Source of the DNA: Candidatus Saccharimonadota bacterium
GTDB lineage: Bacteria; Patescibacteriota; Saccharimonadia; Saccharimonadales; Saccharimonadaceae
Assembly: GCA_017514045.1 (NCBI GenBank)
Contig: JAFWLS010000020.1
Coordinates: forward strand, 1-64,000
Reading direction: 5' to 3'
DNA length: 64,000 nucleotides
Shown: piece after piece, positions 34,153-43,119 of the stretch
How the letters are laid out: each line of letters starts with the position of its first letter
Position numbering within the stretch: position 1 is the first letter of the stretch
Made by a program: the position numbers and the translations under genes
Notes under the pieces: generated by a model
Databases searched by the model: none
Told to the model about the DNA's origin: nothing
Seen by the model: the letters and a program-made list of their open reading frames with translations, nothing else

Positions 34153-37100
34153 ATGGAAAAAACGGAGGACGGAAAAACTGTTTTAAAGACTAGTGACTTT
34201 GTGCATTTACATAATCATACGCACTATAGTTTGCTTGATGGTCTGACGAAGATTCCCGAGCTGGTTGATTTTGTGAAAGAGCATGGCATGGAAGCTGTAG
34301 CCGTAACTGACCATGGAACAATGTCTGGGCTGGTTGAGCTATATAAGACTTGTAAGGACAATGGGATTAAGCCTATCTTAGGGCTCGAAGCGTATGTGGC
34401 TGCACGTAATCTTGAAGATCGTGACCCCGCCTATGACAAGCAGCGCTTCCATATTACGTTGCTTGCGATGAACGACAAGGGTTTTGAAAATCTTTGTAGA
34501 CTGATGAGCAATGCCGAAATTAATGGTAAATACTATAAGCCCCGCACTGACCATAAGGATATGGAGAAATATAGTGAAGGGGTGATTTGTCTTTCTGGTT
34601 GTGCTGGGTCGGAAATTAGTGAGGCGCTTAGGGCTGGAGACGAAAAGCGAGCAATCGAACTCATAGAGTGGCATAAGAAGGTTTATGGCGATAGGTTCTA
34701 TCTTGAAATGCAAGATCATGGACATCCAGATTCCCCTACTCACTGGAAAGAACAAGAAAACATTAACAATTGGCACATGAAACACGCAAAAGAACTGGGT
34801 GTGCCACTAGTCGTAACGTGTGATGCGCATTATCTGAAACATGAAGATCAGGAAGCCCACGAAGTATTATTATGTGTGGGGACTGGTTCGAACTTGTCCG
34901 ATGCAAATAGGATGAGTTTGAAAGAGTTTGAACTTCACGTTATTCCACCAGAAGATATCATTGAGCGTTGGGGAAAAACTTGTCCGGAAGCGGTACTAAA
35001 TACAAAACGGATTGCCGATAGGTGTAATGTTGAGTTACAGCTAGGGCGGATTTTGATCCCGAAATTCCCTGTTCCTGAGGGTGAAGATGAAAAGAGTTAT
35101 CTTGATAAACTGGTTTTTTCTGGATTAGTGTTTAGGTATGGTGGGAAGACAGAAGAGGAGGCACAAAAGCTTAGCGTTGCGGAATGTCGAAAGATTTTGG
35201 AGAAGATTGATGAGCAGCGCGATGAGCTTCATAAATTGCTCCCCAGGATCGATTACGAGCTTTCAGTTGTAGATAAAATGAATTACAATGGCTATTTCTT
35301 GATCGTTTGGGACTTCATTAACTGGGGCAAGAAACGTGGGATTGTATATGGACCGGGGCGCGGTTCGGCGGCTGGAGCATTGCTTGCTTATGCGCTACGT
35401 ATTACTGAGCTCGATCCAATGAAATATGATTTGCTATTTGAAAGATTTTTGAATCCTGACCGTATTTCGATGCCGGATATCGATACTGATATCCAGGATA
35501 CTAGGCGTGACGAAGTAATTGAGTATTGTACGGAGAAATATGGAAAGGGGCGGGTATCCAATATTGCGACGTTTGGTAAAATGATGGCGAAAAACGCCGT
35601 ACGTGATGTGGCACGTGTGCTCGAGGTGCCATATGCTGAAGCGGACAGGCTAGCAAAGCTAGTGCCAGACCCGGTGATGGGTCATCATGTACACTTGCCC
35701 GATGCCATTCGGGATGTGCCGGATCTTAAAACAGAATATGAGACTAATCCGACGTCGAAAGAAGTTTTGGATTTTGCCAGTAGACTGGAAGGAACTATTC
35801 GCGGGCACGGTGTGCACGCTTGTGGCGTAGTTATCGCGCCGGATGATCTAGTAAAGTTTGTACCGCTCGAAGTATCGGCCAAGGGACCGATTGCCGCTCA
35901 ATTCCCAATGGGAACAATTGAAGAGCTGGGTCTTCTTAAGATGGATTTTCTTGGTCTTTCGAACCTTTCGGTGATAAATAATGCATTAAGGATGATTCGA
36001 AAAGTCTATGGTGACGATATTGACATGTATTCGGTGCCGTTAGATGACAAATTGACTTTTGATCTCTTCCAAAGAGCTGATACGACTGGTGTCTTCCAGC
36101 TGGAATCGGCAGGCATGAAGCGCTATCTAAAAGATCTGAAGGCGGATAAATTTGAAGATATTATCGCTATGGTAGCCCTGTATCGCCCGGGCCCAATGCA
36201 GTTTATTGATTCGTTCATTCGTCGTAAGCATGGTAAGGAGGCAATTACGTATTTGCATCCTGGGCTTGAGAACGCACTTAAAAATACCTATGGCATAATG
36301 ATTTACCAGGAACAATTCATGCAGATTTCTAGGGAGTGGTGTGGATTCACTGGGGGACAGGCGGATACTTTGCGTAAGGCAGTAGGTAAGAAAAAAATTG
36401 ATCTCATGAAGAAGGTTAAGCCACAGTTCATCGAAGGCGCCATTAAAGTCGGCGGAGCAACGGAAGAGATTGCCGAAGAGTTCTGGCGTGAGCTTCTAGA
36501 CTTTGCGAATTATTGCTTTAACAAGAGCCACGCAGCGTGTTATGCCTTGGTTAGCTATTGGACGGCGTATCTTAAGGCGCACTATCCAGATGCATATATG
36601 GCGGCTTTGATGACTGCCGATATGCGGTGGACCGATCGATTAGCGATTGAAATTGCCGAATGTAAGAAAATGGGGTTAAAAGTCCTTGGCCCGGACATCA
36701 ACGAAAGTTTTGCCGATTTTGGTATTGTAAAAGGTGAAAAAACTATTCGTTTTGGACTGGCTGGCATTAAGGGTGTTGGAAAATCATTGGTAGAAGAAAA
36801 GGTGATCCCGGAAAGAAAACAAAACGGCCCGTTCAAGAGCGTTTGTGATTTTGCAAAGCGAGTTGACTCGACAAAGTTTAATAAAAAAGCTTGGGAATCA
36901 ACTATTAAGACTGGTGGATTTGACAGATTTGGTACACGAAGCGATTTGTTATTTAATCTTGAAAATATTCAGGCCTATGGCGCAAAAATGCAAAAAGACG
37001 CCAGTTCTGGACAGACGGATTTATTTGGCGCTTTTGGTTCTGCCACGGCAATCCCAGAAGTTGAGATAAAGCCGGCGCCGACTCAGTTCACGGAAAAAGA

Positions 37101-37890
37101 ACAATTATTGTGGGAGCGTGATCTGATGGGGCTTTATATCTCTGCCCATCCACTAGATAAGTACGACAAATATTTTGACGAACAGACGCACCCTTATTCT
37201 TTGGTGAATCAGGAAAATGATGGTAAAAGTGTGACTGTCGGTGGGATTATAACGAACGTACGAACTATTTTGACAAAGAGTAATAGTAAAATGGCCTTTG
37301 TTAAAATCGAGAATAAGACCGGTGAACAGGAAGTTATTGTGTTCCCGAGTGTGTTTGAAGAATATGGTGGTAAATTAGTGCAGGATAATGTTGTAAAAAT
37401 TACTGGTCGTGTTAATGCCAAAGATAAGAATGGCAACACTGTGCCGGATGTCAAAGTGTTGATGGATGCGTGTGAATTGATTTCGGACGACGTGTTGGCG
37501 AGTTATCAAGAAACCGGTACGACACTTCCGCCTCCGGCGGAAACGAAAGGATTTGGTCGGCGTAAATCTCAAACAACAGCGGAATATGTATCAGCAAAAA
37601 AGCCTAAAGAAACGTCTTCTTATGTCGAGCCTAAACGCGCAGTCGTTGCTCCGACGGATGTTCGGAAAGAACGAGTCTATGTTTTGGTCAAAGAACCAAA
37701 TAACGTAGAACTGTTGTCGGAGATTAAAAGGGTTTGTGATAGAAATCTTGGAATGCAGGACATTATATTAGTCTTACAGGATGGCGATGAAAAGAAAGCT
37801 CTCAAAATGCCATTTAAGGTCGATTCGAACGATGCCTTTATCGCTGACATGAAAGCGGTTGCGGGTGAAGATTGTGTAAAAATTAGATAA
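34153..37890 (+). CDS. dnaE: DNA polymerase III alpha subunit
   Basis: The 1245-residue replicative polymerase. The N-terminal PHP domain starts HLHNHTHYSLLDG. The palm has GPGRGSAAG and the catalytic aspartates in PDIDTDIQD. A helix-hairpin-helix and an OB domain (VTVGGIITNVRTI) follow. The PHP metal residues are largely kept, so intrinsic proofreading is possible. Leaderless start at 34153 with no ribosome site. Ends at a bidirectional hairpin. Confidence 0.97.
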   Translation: MEKTEDGKTVLKTSDFVHLHNHTHYSLLDGLTKIPELVDFVKEHGMEAVAVTDHGTMSGLVELYKTCKDNGIKPILGLEAYVAARNLEDRDPAYDKQRFHITLLAMNDKGFENLCRLMSNAEINGKYYKPRTDHKDMEKYSEGVICLSGCAGSEISEALRAGDEKRAIELIEWHKKVYGDRFYLEMQDHGHPDSPTHWKEQENINNWHMKHAKELGVPLVVTCDAHYLKHEDQEAHEVLLCVGTGSNLSDANRMSLKEFELHVIPPEDIIERWGKTCPEAVLNTKRIADRCNVELQLGRILIPKFPVPEGEDEKSYLDKLVFSGLVFRYGGKTEEEAQKLSVAECRKILEKIDEQRDELHKLLPRIDYELSVVDKMNYNGYFLIVWDFINWGKKRGIVYGPGRGSAAGALLAYALRITELDPMKYDLLFERFLNPDRISMPDIDTDIQDTRRDEVIEYCTEKYGKGRVSNIATFGKMMAKNAVRDVARVLEVPYAEADRLAKLVPDPVMGHHVHLPDAIRDVPDLKTEYETNPTSKEVLDFASRLEGTIRGHGVHACGVVIAPDDLVKFVPLEVSAKGPIAAQFPMGTIEELGLLKMDFLGLSNLSVINNALRMIRKVYGDDIDMYSVPLDDKLTFDLFQRADTTGVFQLESAGMKRYLKDLKADKFEDIIAMVALYRPGPMQFIDSFIRRKHGKEAITYLHPGLENALKNTYGIMIYQEQFMQISREWCGFTGGQADTLRKAVGKKKIDLMKKVKPQFIEGAIKVGGATEEIAEEFWRELLDFANYCFNKSHAACYALVSYWTAYLKAHYPDAYMAALMTADMRWTDRLAIEIAECKKMGLKVLGPDINESFADFGIVKGEKTIRFGLAGIKGVGKSLVEEKVIPERKQNGPFKSVCDFAKRVDSTKFNKKAWESTIKTGGFDRFGTRSDLLFNLENIQAYGAKMQKDASSGQTDLFGAFGSATAIPEVEIKPAPTQFTEKEQLLWERDLMGLYISAHPLDKYDKYFDEQTHPYSLVNQENDGKSVTVGGIITNVRTILTKSNSKMAFVKIENKTGEQEVIVFPSVFEEYGGKLVQDNVVKITGRVNAKDKNGNTVPDVKVLMDACELISDDVLASYQETGTTLPPPAETKGFGRRKSQTTAEYVSAKKPKETSSYVEPKRAVVAPTDVRKERVYVLVKEPNNVELLSEIKRVCDRNLGMQDIILVLQDGDEKKALKMPFKVDSNDAFIADMKAVAGEDCVKIR

Positions 37891-37916
37891 AAATCACCCC
37901 GATTTGATTCGGGGTG
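37889..37916. terminator. bidirectional terminator between dnaE and the 37933 gene
   Basis: CACCCCGA and TCGGGGTG arms; T5 on the minus strand. Confidence 0.82.
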
Positions 37917-37932
37917 AGAGTTGGTCGTTAAG

Positions 37933-38928
37933 TTAGAGGTTGCTGGGCTGCCAGGCACGGTCGTCGATGACGACTATAGAGCCTATTGGAATGTTTTCAT
38001 TTAGCCAGCTGGAAAGCTCGGGGCTGACATGAATATACCCGGGGTAAGCTTGGGTTTTGTCCCATTCCTTCCCTAATTGCGGGAAAGAGCAGATGGCGGA
38101 CGAACTCGCATTCTTGAGGTCTAAGACGTTACGGTATGCATAGACATACCCTTCCTCACTGATCTTGGTCCGTAACCCTGTTTTCTTGGTGACTGAGGTT
38201 TTTCCAAGGAACACCTTAGTCTGTTCGCCAAGAAGACAATCTTCGCTCTTAATGAGTTCCCAATTGCCTTCTTGCTTATGGAAGACTCCGATGTGACTGA
38301 TACCACTTCGGCCACCGAGAGCAACATATATGAGGTAGTCTTTGCTCTCATTCGCTATTTTTGCCAGGTCGGCCATATAGTATAGTGTGCGGCCGGATTC
38401 AAGTTCAAAACCAAGTTCTTCTGCGGCTGCCTGGTCAACTACACCGGTGACGGTGAGTCCGTGGTCGTATTGGAAATTTTTGACCGCTTCAGCAGTTTTT
38501 GGTCCAAACTGGCCGTCGATAGAGATATCGTATCCCAGATCGACGAGGCGGCTCTGAACTTGTTTGGTCCAGTAGGAGTCCATTTCCCAGTAGCGCGGGA
38601 AACAGCTTTCGCTTTCGGCGTGAGCCTGAGAGAAGAAAGCGCTGCCTACGACAGACAGTAAAATGAGGCTGATGATGACCGCGATGACCTGTAGTAAACC
38701 TATGGTATGGCGGCGACGAGAATCTCGTCTGATTTCTTCGGGAGACAAGCCGGCACAGCCCCATTCATAGGGAATATGTTCGGCTGATGGTTCTGAGATA
38801 TTGAAGGCAGCGACAGGATTATTGCCGTCGCTGTAAAACCAATATCTGTCCTGACGTCTCTTTTCTGTGATGACCGGGAAAGGGGTCGCGAGTTTCGGAA
38901 CTTCATACCCTTCGTTGATTCTGTTCAT
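37933..38928 (-). CDS. peptidoglycan-binding protein with degenerate L,D-transpeptidase domain
   Basis: A 331-residue protein. A cytoplasmic stretch of about 70 residues, a membrane helix (about 76-98), a PG_binding_1 domain (VQSRLVDLGY, DGQFGPKTAEAVKNFQ) and a C-terminal YkuD-like fold follow in order. L,D-transpeptidases end in HGCIRL...W.....P.GT.V.I. Here that reads PGYIHVSPELSSWL then IPIGSIVVIDD, with Tyr where the catalytic Cys should be. It may bind rather than cross-link peptidoglycan. Fold assignment is by motif resemblance. ATG at 38928 follows AAGGGAGGG; cassette-type promoter with a leader hairpin at 38986-39003. Confidence 0.8.
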   Translation of the reverse strand: MNRINEGYEVPKLATPFPVITEKRRQDRYWFYSDGNNPVAAFNISEPSAEHIPYEWGCAGLSPEEIRRDSRRRHTIGLLQVIAVIISLILLSVVGSAFFSQAHAESESCFPRYWEMDSYWTKQVQSRLVDLGYDISIDGQFGPKTAEAVKNFQYDHGLTVTGVVDQAAAEELGFELESGRTLYYMADLAKIANESKDYLIYVALGGRSGISHIGVFHKQEGNWELIKSEDCLLGEQTKVFLGKTSVTKKTGLRTKISEEGYVYAYRNVLDLKNASSSAICSFPQLGKEWDKTQAYPGYIHVSPELSSWLNENIPIGSIVVIDDRAWQPSNL

Positions 38929-39014
38929 TTTTTATGCCCTCCCTTAAAAAATATAGTCTCAACACTTAACGATTAAAGGTCCGTATTTGGCAAATGCGCC
39001 AAAGATACACCTTA

Positions 39015-39043
39015 ATTATAGCATAAACTCTATAAAAAGTCAA
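39015..39043 (-). promoter_or_regulatory. promoter of the L,D-transpeptidase-like gene
   Basis: TTGACT, 17 bases ending TATGC, TATAAT; +1 near 39008, followed by a TTTGGC/GCCAAA hairpin within longer complementary arms. Confidence 0.85.
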
Positions 39044-39052
39044 TATAGGAAG

Positions 39053-39142
39053 CTAGCGTGGAACGCGGAAAACACCGGCAAAAAAACCACAGATAGTACC
39101 GAAGAAATGACCGAATTTAGTCTTTAGATTTAGCTTCTTCAT
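39053..39142 (-). CDS. possible 29-residue YtxH-like peptide or gene remnant
   Basis: A short frame starting MKKLNLKTKFGHFFG and ending in VFRVPR overlaps the end of the 39117 gene in another frame. The Gly/Phe spacing (FGHFFGT.CGFFAGV) resembles the start of YtxH-type glycine-zipper proteins, which often follow such genes. It stops where that family usually continues. No clear ribosome site; coupling to the upstream gene would be needed. It could be a true small membrane peptide, a decayed gene or chance. Confidence 0.3.
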   Translation of the reverse strand: MKKLNLKTKFGHFFGTICGFFAGVFRVPR

Positions 39143-39446
39143 TCTTTTTGAATTTCTTTTCTACGGCAGAGACAACGGCATCTTTAATAGCTCCAGTGGT
39201 GGCGGTAACGTCTTTTTTGACTGCTTTGGCTGTGGTAGAAGTAGCAGATTTGACGTTAGAAACTGTATCACGAGCGTCGTCGATGATATTGTTGCCTTTG
39301 GCGGCAATGCGATTGAGTTGTTTCATGAGGTGCTTAGCATCACGCGAGAGGTCAAGGAGCTTGGTAAGGAGTAAGATCCCTAAGAATAAAAATACAAAAA
39401 GTGTTAATGATAGGATTGAAACGATAATCCATTCTGCTGTATCCAT
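39117..39446 (-). CDS. small membrane protein with amphipathic tail (DUF948-like)
   Basis: A 109-residue protein: one membrane helix at about 5-29, then a long amphipathic helix with repeated Val/Ala/Lys and Asp spacing (DDARDTVSNVKSATSTTAKAV). This layout resembles DUF948/YtxG-type stress proteins, but the match is only general. ATG at 39446 follows AAAGGAG. Likely last in the 41031-40374-39465-39117 operon. Confidence 0.72.
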   Translation of the reverse strand: MDTAEWIIVSILSLTLFVFLFLGILLLTKLLDLSRDAKHLMKQLNRIAAKGNNIIDDARDTVSNVKSATSTTAKAVKKDVTATTGAIKDAVVSAVEKKFKKNEEAKSKD

Positions 39447-39464
39447 GTATATTGCTCCTTTTAA

Positions 39465-40340
39465 TTAGTTGTTATTGATGAACTCGCGTAATTCTCCCGC
39501 GTATGGTTCATTATCCAAGATATATTTAAGCTGAGCGAAGGCGTAGTTTTGTGGGTCGCCGGTAGTCATCCAAAGACCGTTGGTTTGCTTGGCATAGACG
39601 TGGTTGGTTGGAATTAGTTTGGCTATAGCCTCGGCCAGCCAGAGTTCGTTGTCTTTGCCGGTATTTTCTGGCACGAGGTGGGTAAATATTTCTGGGGTGA
39701 GGAGATAGCGGCCATATGAGGCAAGATCGGATGCGGCGTCTTCTGGGGCTGGTTTCTCGACTAGGCCGTGAAGTATTTCGGTGTTTTCATCATAGTCTAC
39801 AGAAGCGTATTTTTTGATCTCTTCATGTGGAACGAGCTGGCAGCCGATGATAGCTAGAGCGTCAGGATGCTTGTCGAAGGCGTCTATGAGGTCGTTGACA
39901 GCAGATGGGCCGTAGACAACGTCGTCGGAATAGATGGCGATGAAAGCCTCATCTTTATCTATTAATCCACGAGCGCTTGCGATTGGCGAACCATTGCCAT
40001 ATGGTAGGCTTGGGTCTTGTGTAATGATGGTAATTTTCGGGAAAGCGAGAACTTCTTCGACGCTAGCAAAACGGTCTTGTTTGCCTTGAGAATAGAGCTG
40101 AGCTTTGGCTTTCTCGGCTGGATTATTAAAGTAGTCTTCGTAGATAGCTTTCCCTTCTGGAGTGACAACTAAGATGATTTCTTTGATGCCGGCTGACAAA
40201 CACTCTTCAATGACGAGCTGAATGACTGGTCGGTTGCCAATAGGAAGCATGCCTTTTGGAATAGTTTTGGTAATAGGTAGAAAGCGGCTGGCGAAGCCGG
40301 CGTCGGTGATAATAGCCTTGGTGGGGCGTTTGTAGTTCAT
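39465..40340 (-). CDS. galU: UTP-glucose-1-phosphate uridylyltransferase-like protein
   Basis: A 291-residue nucleotidyltransferase like GalU, which makes UDP-glucose for glycan synthesis. The family segments FLPITKTIPKGMLPI, EKP and DNELWLAEAIA are present. The nucleotide loop, normally AAGxGTRFLP, reads TDAGFASRFLP, so the second glycine and the threonine are changed. Residual activity or a different nucleotide is possible. ATG at 40340 follows AAGGAG. Confidence 0.87.
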   Translation of the reverse strand: MNYKRPTKAIITDAGFASRFLPITKTIPKGMLPIGNRPVIQLVIEECLSAGIKEIILVVTPEGKAIYEDYFNNPAEKAKAQLYSQGKQDRFASVEEVLAFPKITIITQDPSLPYGNGSPIASARGLIDKDEAFIAIYSDDVVYGPSAVNDLIDAFDKHPDALAIIGCQLVPHEEIKKYASVDYDENTEILHGLVEKPAPEDAASDLASYGRYLLTPEIFTHLVPENTGKDNELWLAEAIAKLIPTNHVYAKQTNGLWMTTGDPQNYAFAQLKYILDNEPYAGELREFINNN

Positions 40341-40373
40341 ATTTTGGTAACTCCTTGAGCTTCTATTCTAGCA

Positions 40374-41021
40374 TTATTTAGAGCGTTTGACAATTTTCTT
40401 ACCAGCTCTGCCGTTATGCTTACGGGTCTTAGCTGCCTTGGCGGCAGATTCGCGTCGAGCAACGCGATCTTCGATTTTTTGAGCGCGGTTATGTACGCCG
40501 TAGAAGAGGCTACAGGTGCCAATGATTAAGAGATAGACGCCAAAGAAGCGAACAAAGTAATCGTTTTGATTTAATACGGCACTGCTGAAGATTGTAACGC
40601 CAGAGATAGCGCCGAACATACCGCTGAAAACCCAGGTGAAGCGGTCGGTTGGATCAACGGTGGCACGAAACCCAGCGATGATTTCGAAGAAACCACGAAG
40701 AAAAGTATAAATGGAAATAATATAGAGATGCCAGGTAGAATCTTGAGTAATAGTGAAGAGAAGTGCAAGTGCGACTACGGCGTCAATGATAGCGAGGGAC
40801 ACTGAGATCGCCCAGCCGGTTTTCTGGCGTGCGCGATAAAGAGCATTGACAAATTCGACGATTGAGAAGGTGAGTAAGAAAATACCGACTACCGTAATCA
40901 TATAAGGGACATCTCGCTTCATATTGAAGAGCGAGACTGCGCCAAAGGCGAGAGCAATAAGTCCTCTTGCAATAAACAACATCCAGTGGCTGTCGATATA
41001 TTTACGGTTGATATGTGCCAT
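40374..41021 (-). CDS. HdeD/DUF308-family membrane protein
   Basis: A 215-residue integral membrane protein with about six helices arranged in pairs, ending in a basic tail (RKHNGRAGKKIVKRSK). The spacing and the motif ARGLIALAFGAVSLF fit the HdeD/DUF308 family, linked to acid resistance in E. coli but of unknown role elsewhere. ATG at 41021 has GGAG. Confidence 0.83.
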   Translation of the reverse strand: MAHINRKYIDSHWMLFIARGLIALAFGAVSLFNMKRDVPYMITVVGIFLLTFSIVEFVNALYRARQKTGWAISVSLAIIDAVVALALLFTITQDSTWHLYIISIYTFLRGFFEIIAGFRATVDPTDRFTWVFSGMFGAISGVTIFSSAVLNQNDYFVRFFGVYLLIIGTCSLFYGVHNRAQKIEDRVARRESAAKAAKTRKHNGRAGKKIVKRSK

Positions 41022-41030
41022 ATAAACTCC

Positions 41031-41783
41031 TTATTCGTTAAATGTAATAGACTCGAGTATTTTATTGAAATCGTCGCGATAGATTTCGGCGTCGGTCTCT
41101 AGCGTCACAACTTTGTCGCGAAGTTTAAAGATAACTATGGAACCTATGAGGTTATTGGGAAGAGTACCATCGTAGCGGTTGGCGGTGGTAGTAGAGACAT
41201 TGATAACTGAGGATTCGAGTTTTTTCTCTTTGGAATTAACGAGACTTTGATAACGATTAGCAGCGGTTTCAAATGATTCGGAGCGGATGATGACGCGAAG
41301 AGCAAAGATAGTGTTATTAGAAACAGCTGGAACTTCAGATGGATGGAGATAAGCTTCGAAATCACCGCCTTTGGAGGCATCTTTAGCGATGTATACACTC
41401 CAAGTTTTGGGGTATTTGAAACCGACCCGTCCGTAATCTTCAGGACCGGTAAAATTAGAATATGGAATTTTCTCGCGTTCGGCGAATTCTTCTTCTAGCG
41501 CGTCAGTAACTTCTTTCTTCGCATCGACTATGGCGTTTGCGATTTTACTATCGACATCGCTCTGAGCCGATTGGTACTCATTGTAAAAGTAGACAGATAA
41601 AAGCAGTGCTCCGATAAGAAGGAGGGACAGAAGAATGATAGCAATAGTCTTGATTAGAGAGTTTTTGACACTTTTATTGAGCTTATCGACGCCTGATGAG
41701 GCCATTGTTGGATGTGTTGAAACACCCTGGACTGGCATTTGTGGCGTGATAGGCGGCATAGCCGGAGCCGGTTGGTTAAACAT
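41031..41783 (-). CDS. membrane-anchored PsbP-like exodomain protein
   Basis: A 250-residue protein. A Pro/Gln-rich N-terminus (1-40), a membrane helix (about 46-68) and a coiled stretch are followed by a domain of about 150 residues. That domain starts with GRVGFKYPKTWSVYI, typical of PsbP-like or lipoprotein LpqN-type folds. Binding role unknown. Start is leaderless: the -10 box ends six bases before ATG 41783. First gene of a four-gene run. Confidence 0.8.
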   Translation of the reverse strand: MFNQPAPAMPPITPQMPVQGVSTHPTMASSGVDKLNKSVKNSLIKTIAIILLSLLLIGALLLSVYFYNEYQSAQSDVDSKIANAIVDAKKEVTDALEEEFAEREKIPYSNFTGPEDYGRVGFKYPKTWSVYIAKDASKGGDFEAYLHPSEVPAVSNNTIFALRVIIRSESFETAANRYQSLVNSKEKKLESSVINVSTTTANRYDGTLPNNLIGSIVIFKLRDKVVTLETDAEIYRDDFNKILESITFNE

Positions 41784-41789
41784 ATTTTT

Positions 41790-41795
41790 ATATTA
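41790..41795 (-). promoter_or_regulatory. -10 of the 41031 operon, leaderless
   Basis: ATGC then TAATAT on the minus strand; +1 falls on the A of the ATG. Confidence 0.65.
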
Positions 41796-41821
41796 GCATT
41801 AGCAGTAAAAAAAGTAAAGTT

Positions 41822-42010
41822 TTAGGGTTTGCTAAAATCTTTGCTAATGACTTCGATGTGGTTTTTGAGTGCGCCGAGATCGGCCTCGATTTCTTTGGCT
41901 AGATTTGCGGCTTCTTCGTATTTTTGCTTGGCTTCGTCGAGATTGAATTCATCGGTGTAGAACCACTGGGTGAGTTCGTTGAGTTTGGTGATTTTATCGT
42001 TTATTGACAT
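41822..42010 (-). CDS. xseB: exodeoxyribonuclease VII small subunit
   Basis: A 62-residue helical protein that binds XseA. Length and pattern (KITKLNELTQWF, NLDEAKQKYEEAANLAKEIE) are typical. It overlaps the end of xseA by 17 bases, indicating coupled translation. Confidence 0.88.
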   Translation of the reverse strand: MSINDKITKLNELTQWFYTDEFNLDEAKQKYEEAANLAKEIEADLGALKNHIEVISKDFSKP

Positions 42011-43085
42011 TTTCGATCCTTGCGGTAATTAGTTTATCGTGTGTAGTAATATTTATAATGTTTCCAGGAGAGAGGTTGCCAGAAAGAATGGCGTAGCCTT
42101 GTCTTAAGACGGTTTCGGGGTTGAAAGACTCGAGGATTTTTAGCTGATTTTGGAGTTGATTTGTCGCATTTTCGAGCCGCGCTTTGATGACGTCATTAAC
42201 AGAGGTGATGGTGGATAGATTGGTGGTTTTTGTGGTGTCAATAAAATCTATAATATGTTTGGCGGCGTGGGCAAGATTATTATAGATGCGGGCTATTTCG
42301 TCAGCTTTATCGCGTGTAAGCATCTCAGCAACGTTGGTGGGGGTGCTAGCGCGGATATCAGCGGCGAGATCAGCTAATGATTCATCGATCTCGTGGCCGA
42401 TGCCGGTAATGATGGGTATGCGTGAGGCTGCGATTTTGCGAGCCAGAGCCTCATCGTTAAAAACAGCAAGATCGTCCTTGGAACCACCACCACGAATGAT
42501 GGCGATGATTTGGACGGTTCCCTCTTCATTGAAATAATCGATAGCACGACATAAATCATCAACGACTCCGAGTCCCTGCACGCCGCAATTGGCAACTCGG
42601 ACATTGAGTCCGCCCCAGCGATTATCCAATATTTTACAAAAGTCGGCGTACCCTGCGGCTTGTATGGAAGAAATGACGCCAATATTCTGTAGGTCCTCTG
42701 GAATAGAACGCTTTTTGGCAGCATCAAAGAGACCTTCTTTGGCAAGTTTTTCTTTAAGCAGTTCAAAAGCTTTTTTGATACCACCCTCGCCGATTGGCAT
42801 GATCTTTTGGACAGTAATAGAAAACTTACCAAATTTAGCGAGCTTAGGTGTGCCTCGGATAATAACTTTCATACCATCCTCTAATGGTACATGTAGTTGG
42901 AAGATGGGCATAAAACAACCAATAGTGCTCTCTCCATCTTTGAGGTCGAAGAAGACCCAGCGGTCTTTACTGATTTTAAAACTAGAAACTTCTCCTTCAA
43001 TCTCGACGGCTGGAAAGGCGTAGTCTAAGGTCTGATTGACGACTTCTATGAATTCGGAAACAGAGAAACGGGGGATAAGATCCAT
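41994..43085 (-). CDS. xseA: exodeoxyribonuclease VII large subunit
   Basis: A 363-residue single-strand exonuclease subunit. An N-terminal OB domain (EIEGEVSSFKISKDRWVFF) and a catalytic domain with GVISSIQAAGYADF, IIRGGGSKDDLAVFND and GIGHEIDESLAD are visible. Shorter than E. coli (456) mainly by a reduced coiled region. The ATG at 43085 equals the predicted +1, so a longer upstream frame is rejected. Divergent from the methyltransferase, with 34 bases between start codons. Confidence 0.96.
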   Translation of the reverse strand: MDLIPRFSVSEFIEVVNQTLDYAFPAVEIEGEVSSFKISKDRWVFFDLKDGESTIGCFMPIFQLHVPLEDGMKVIIRGTPKLAKFGKFSITVQKIMPIGEGGIKKAFELLKEKLAKEGLFDAAKKRSIPEDLQNIGVISSIQAAGYADFCKILDNRWGGLNVRVANCGVQGLGVVDDLCRAIDYFNEEGTVQIIAIIRGGGSKDDLAVFNDEALARKIAASRIPIITGIGHEIDESLADLAADIRASTPTNVAEMLTRDKADEIARIYNNLAHAAKHIIDFIDTTKTTNLSTITSVNDVIKARLENATNQLQNQLKILESFNPETVLRQGYAILSGNLSPGNIINITTHDKLITARIENVNKR

Positions 43086-43091
43086 GTAATT

Positions 43092-43097
43092 ATAATA
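43092..43097 (-). promoter_or_regulatory. -10 of xseA, leaderless
   Basis: TATGC then TATTAT; six bases before the ATG. Confidence 0.7.
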
Positions 43098-43107
43098 GCA
43101 TATGTGG

Positions 43108-43113
43108 TATAAT
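43108..43113 (+). promoter_or_regulatory. -10 of the TRM11-like gene, leaderless
   Basis: TGTGG then TATAAT; six bases before the ATG at 43120. Confidence 0.7.
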
Positions 43114-43119
43114 TTGGTT

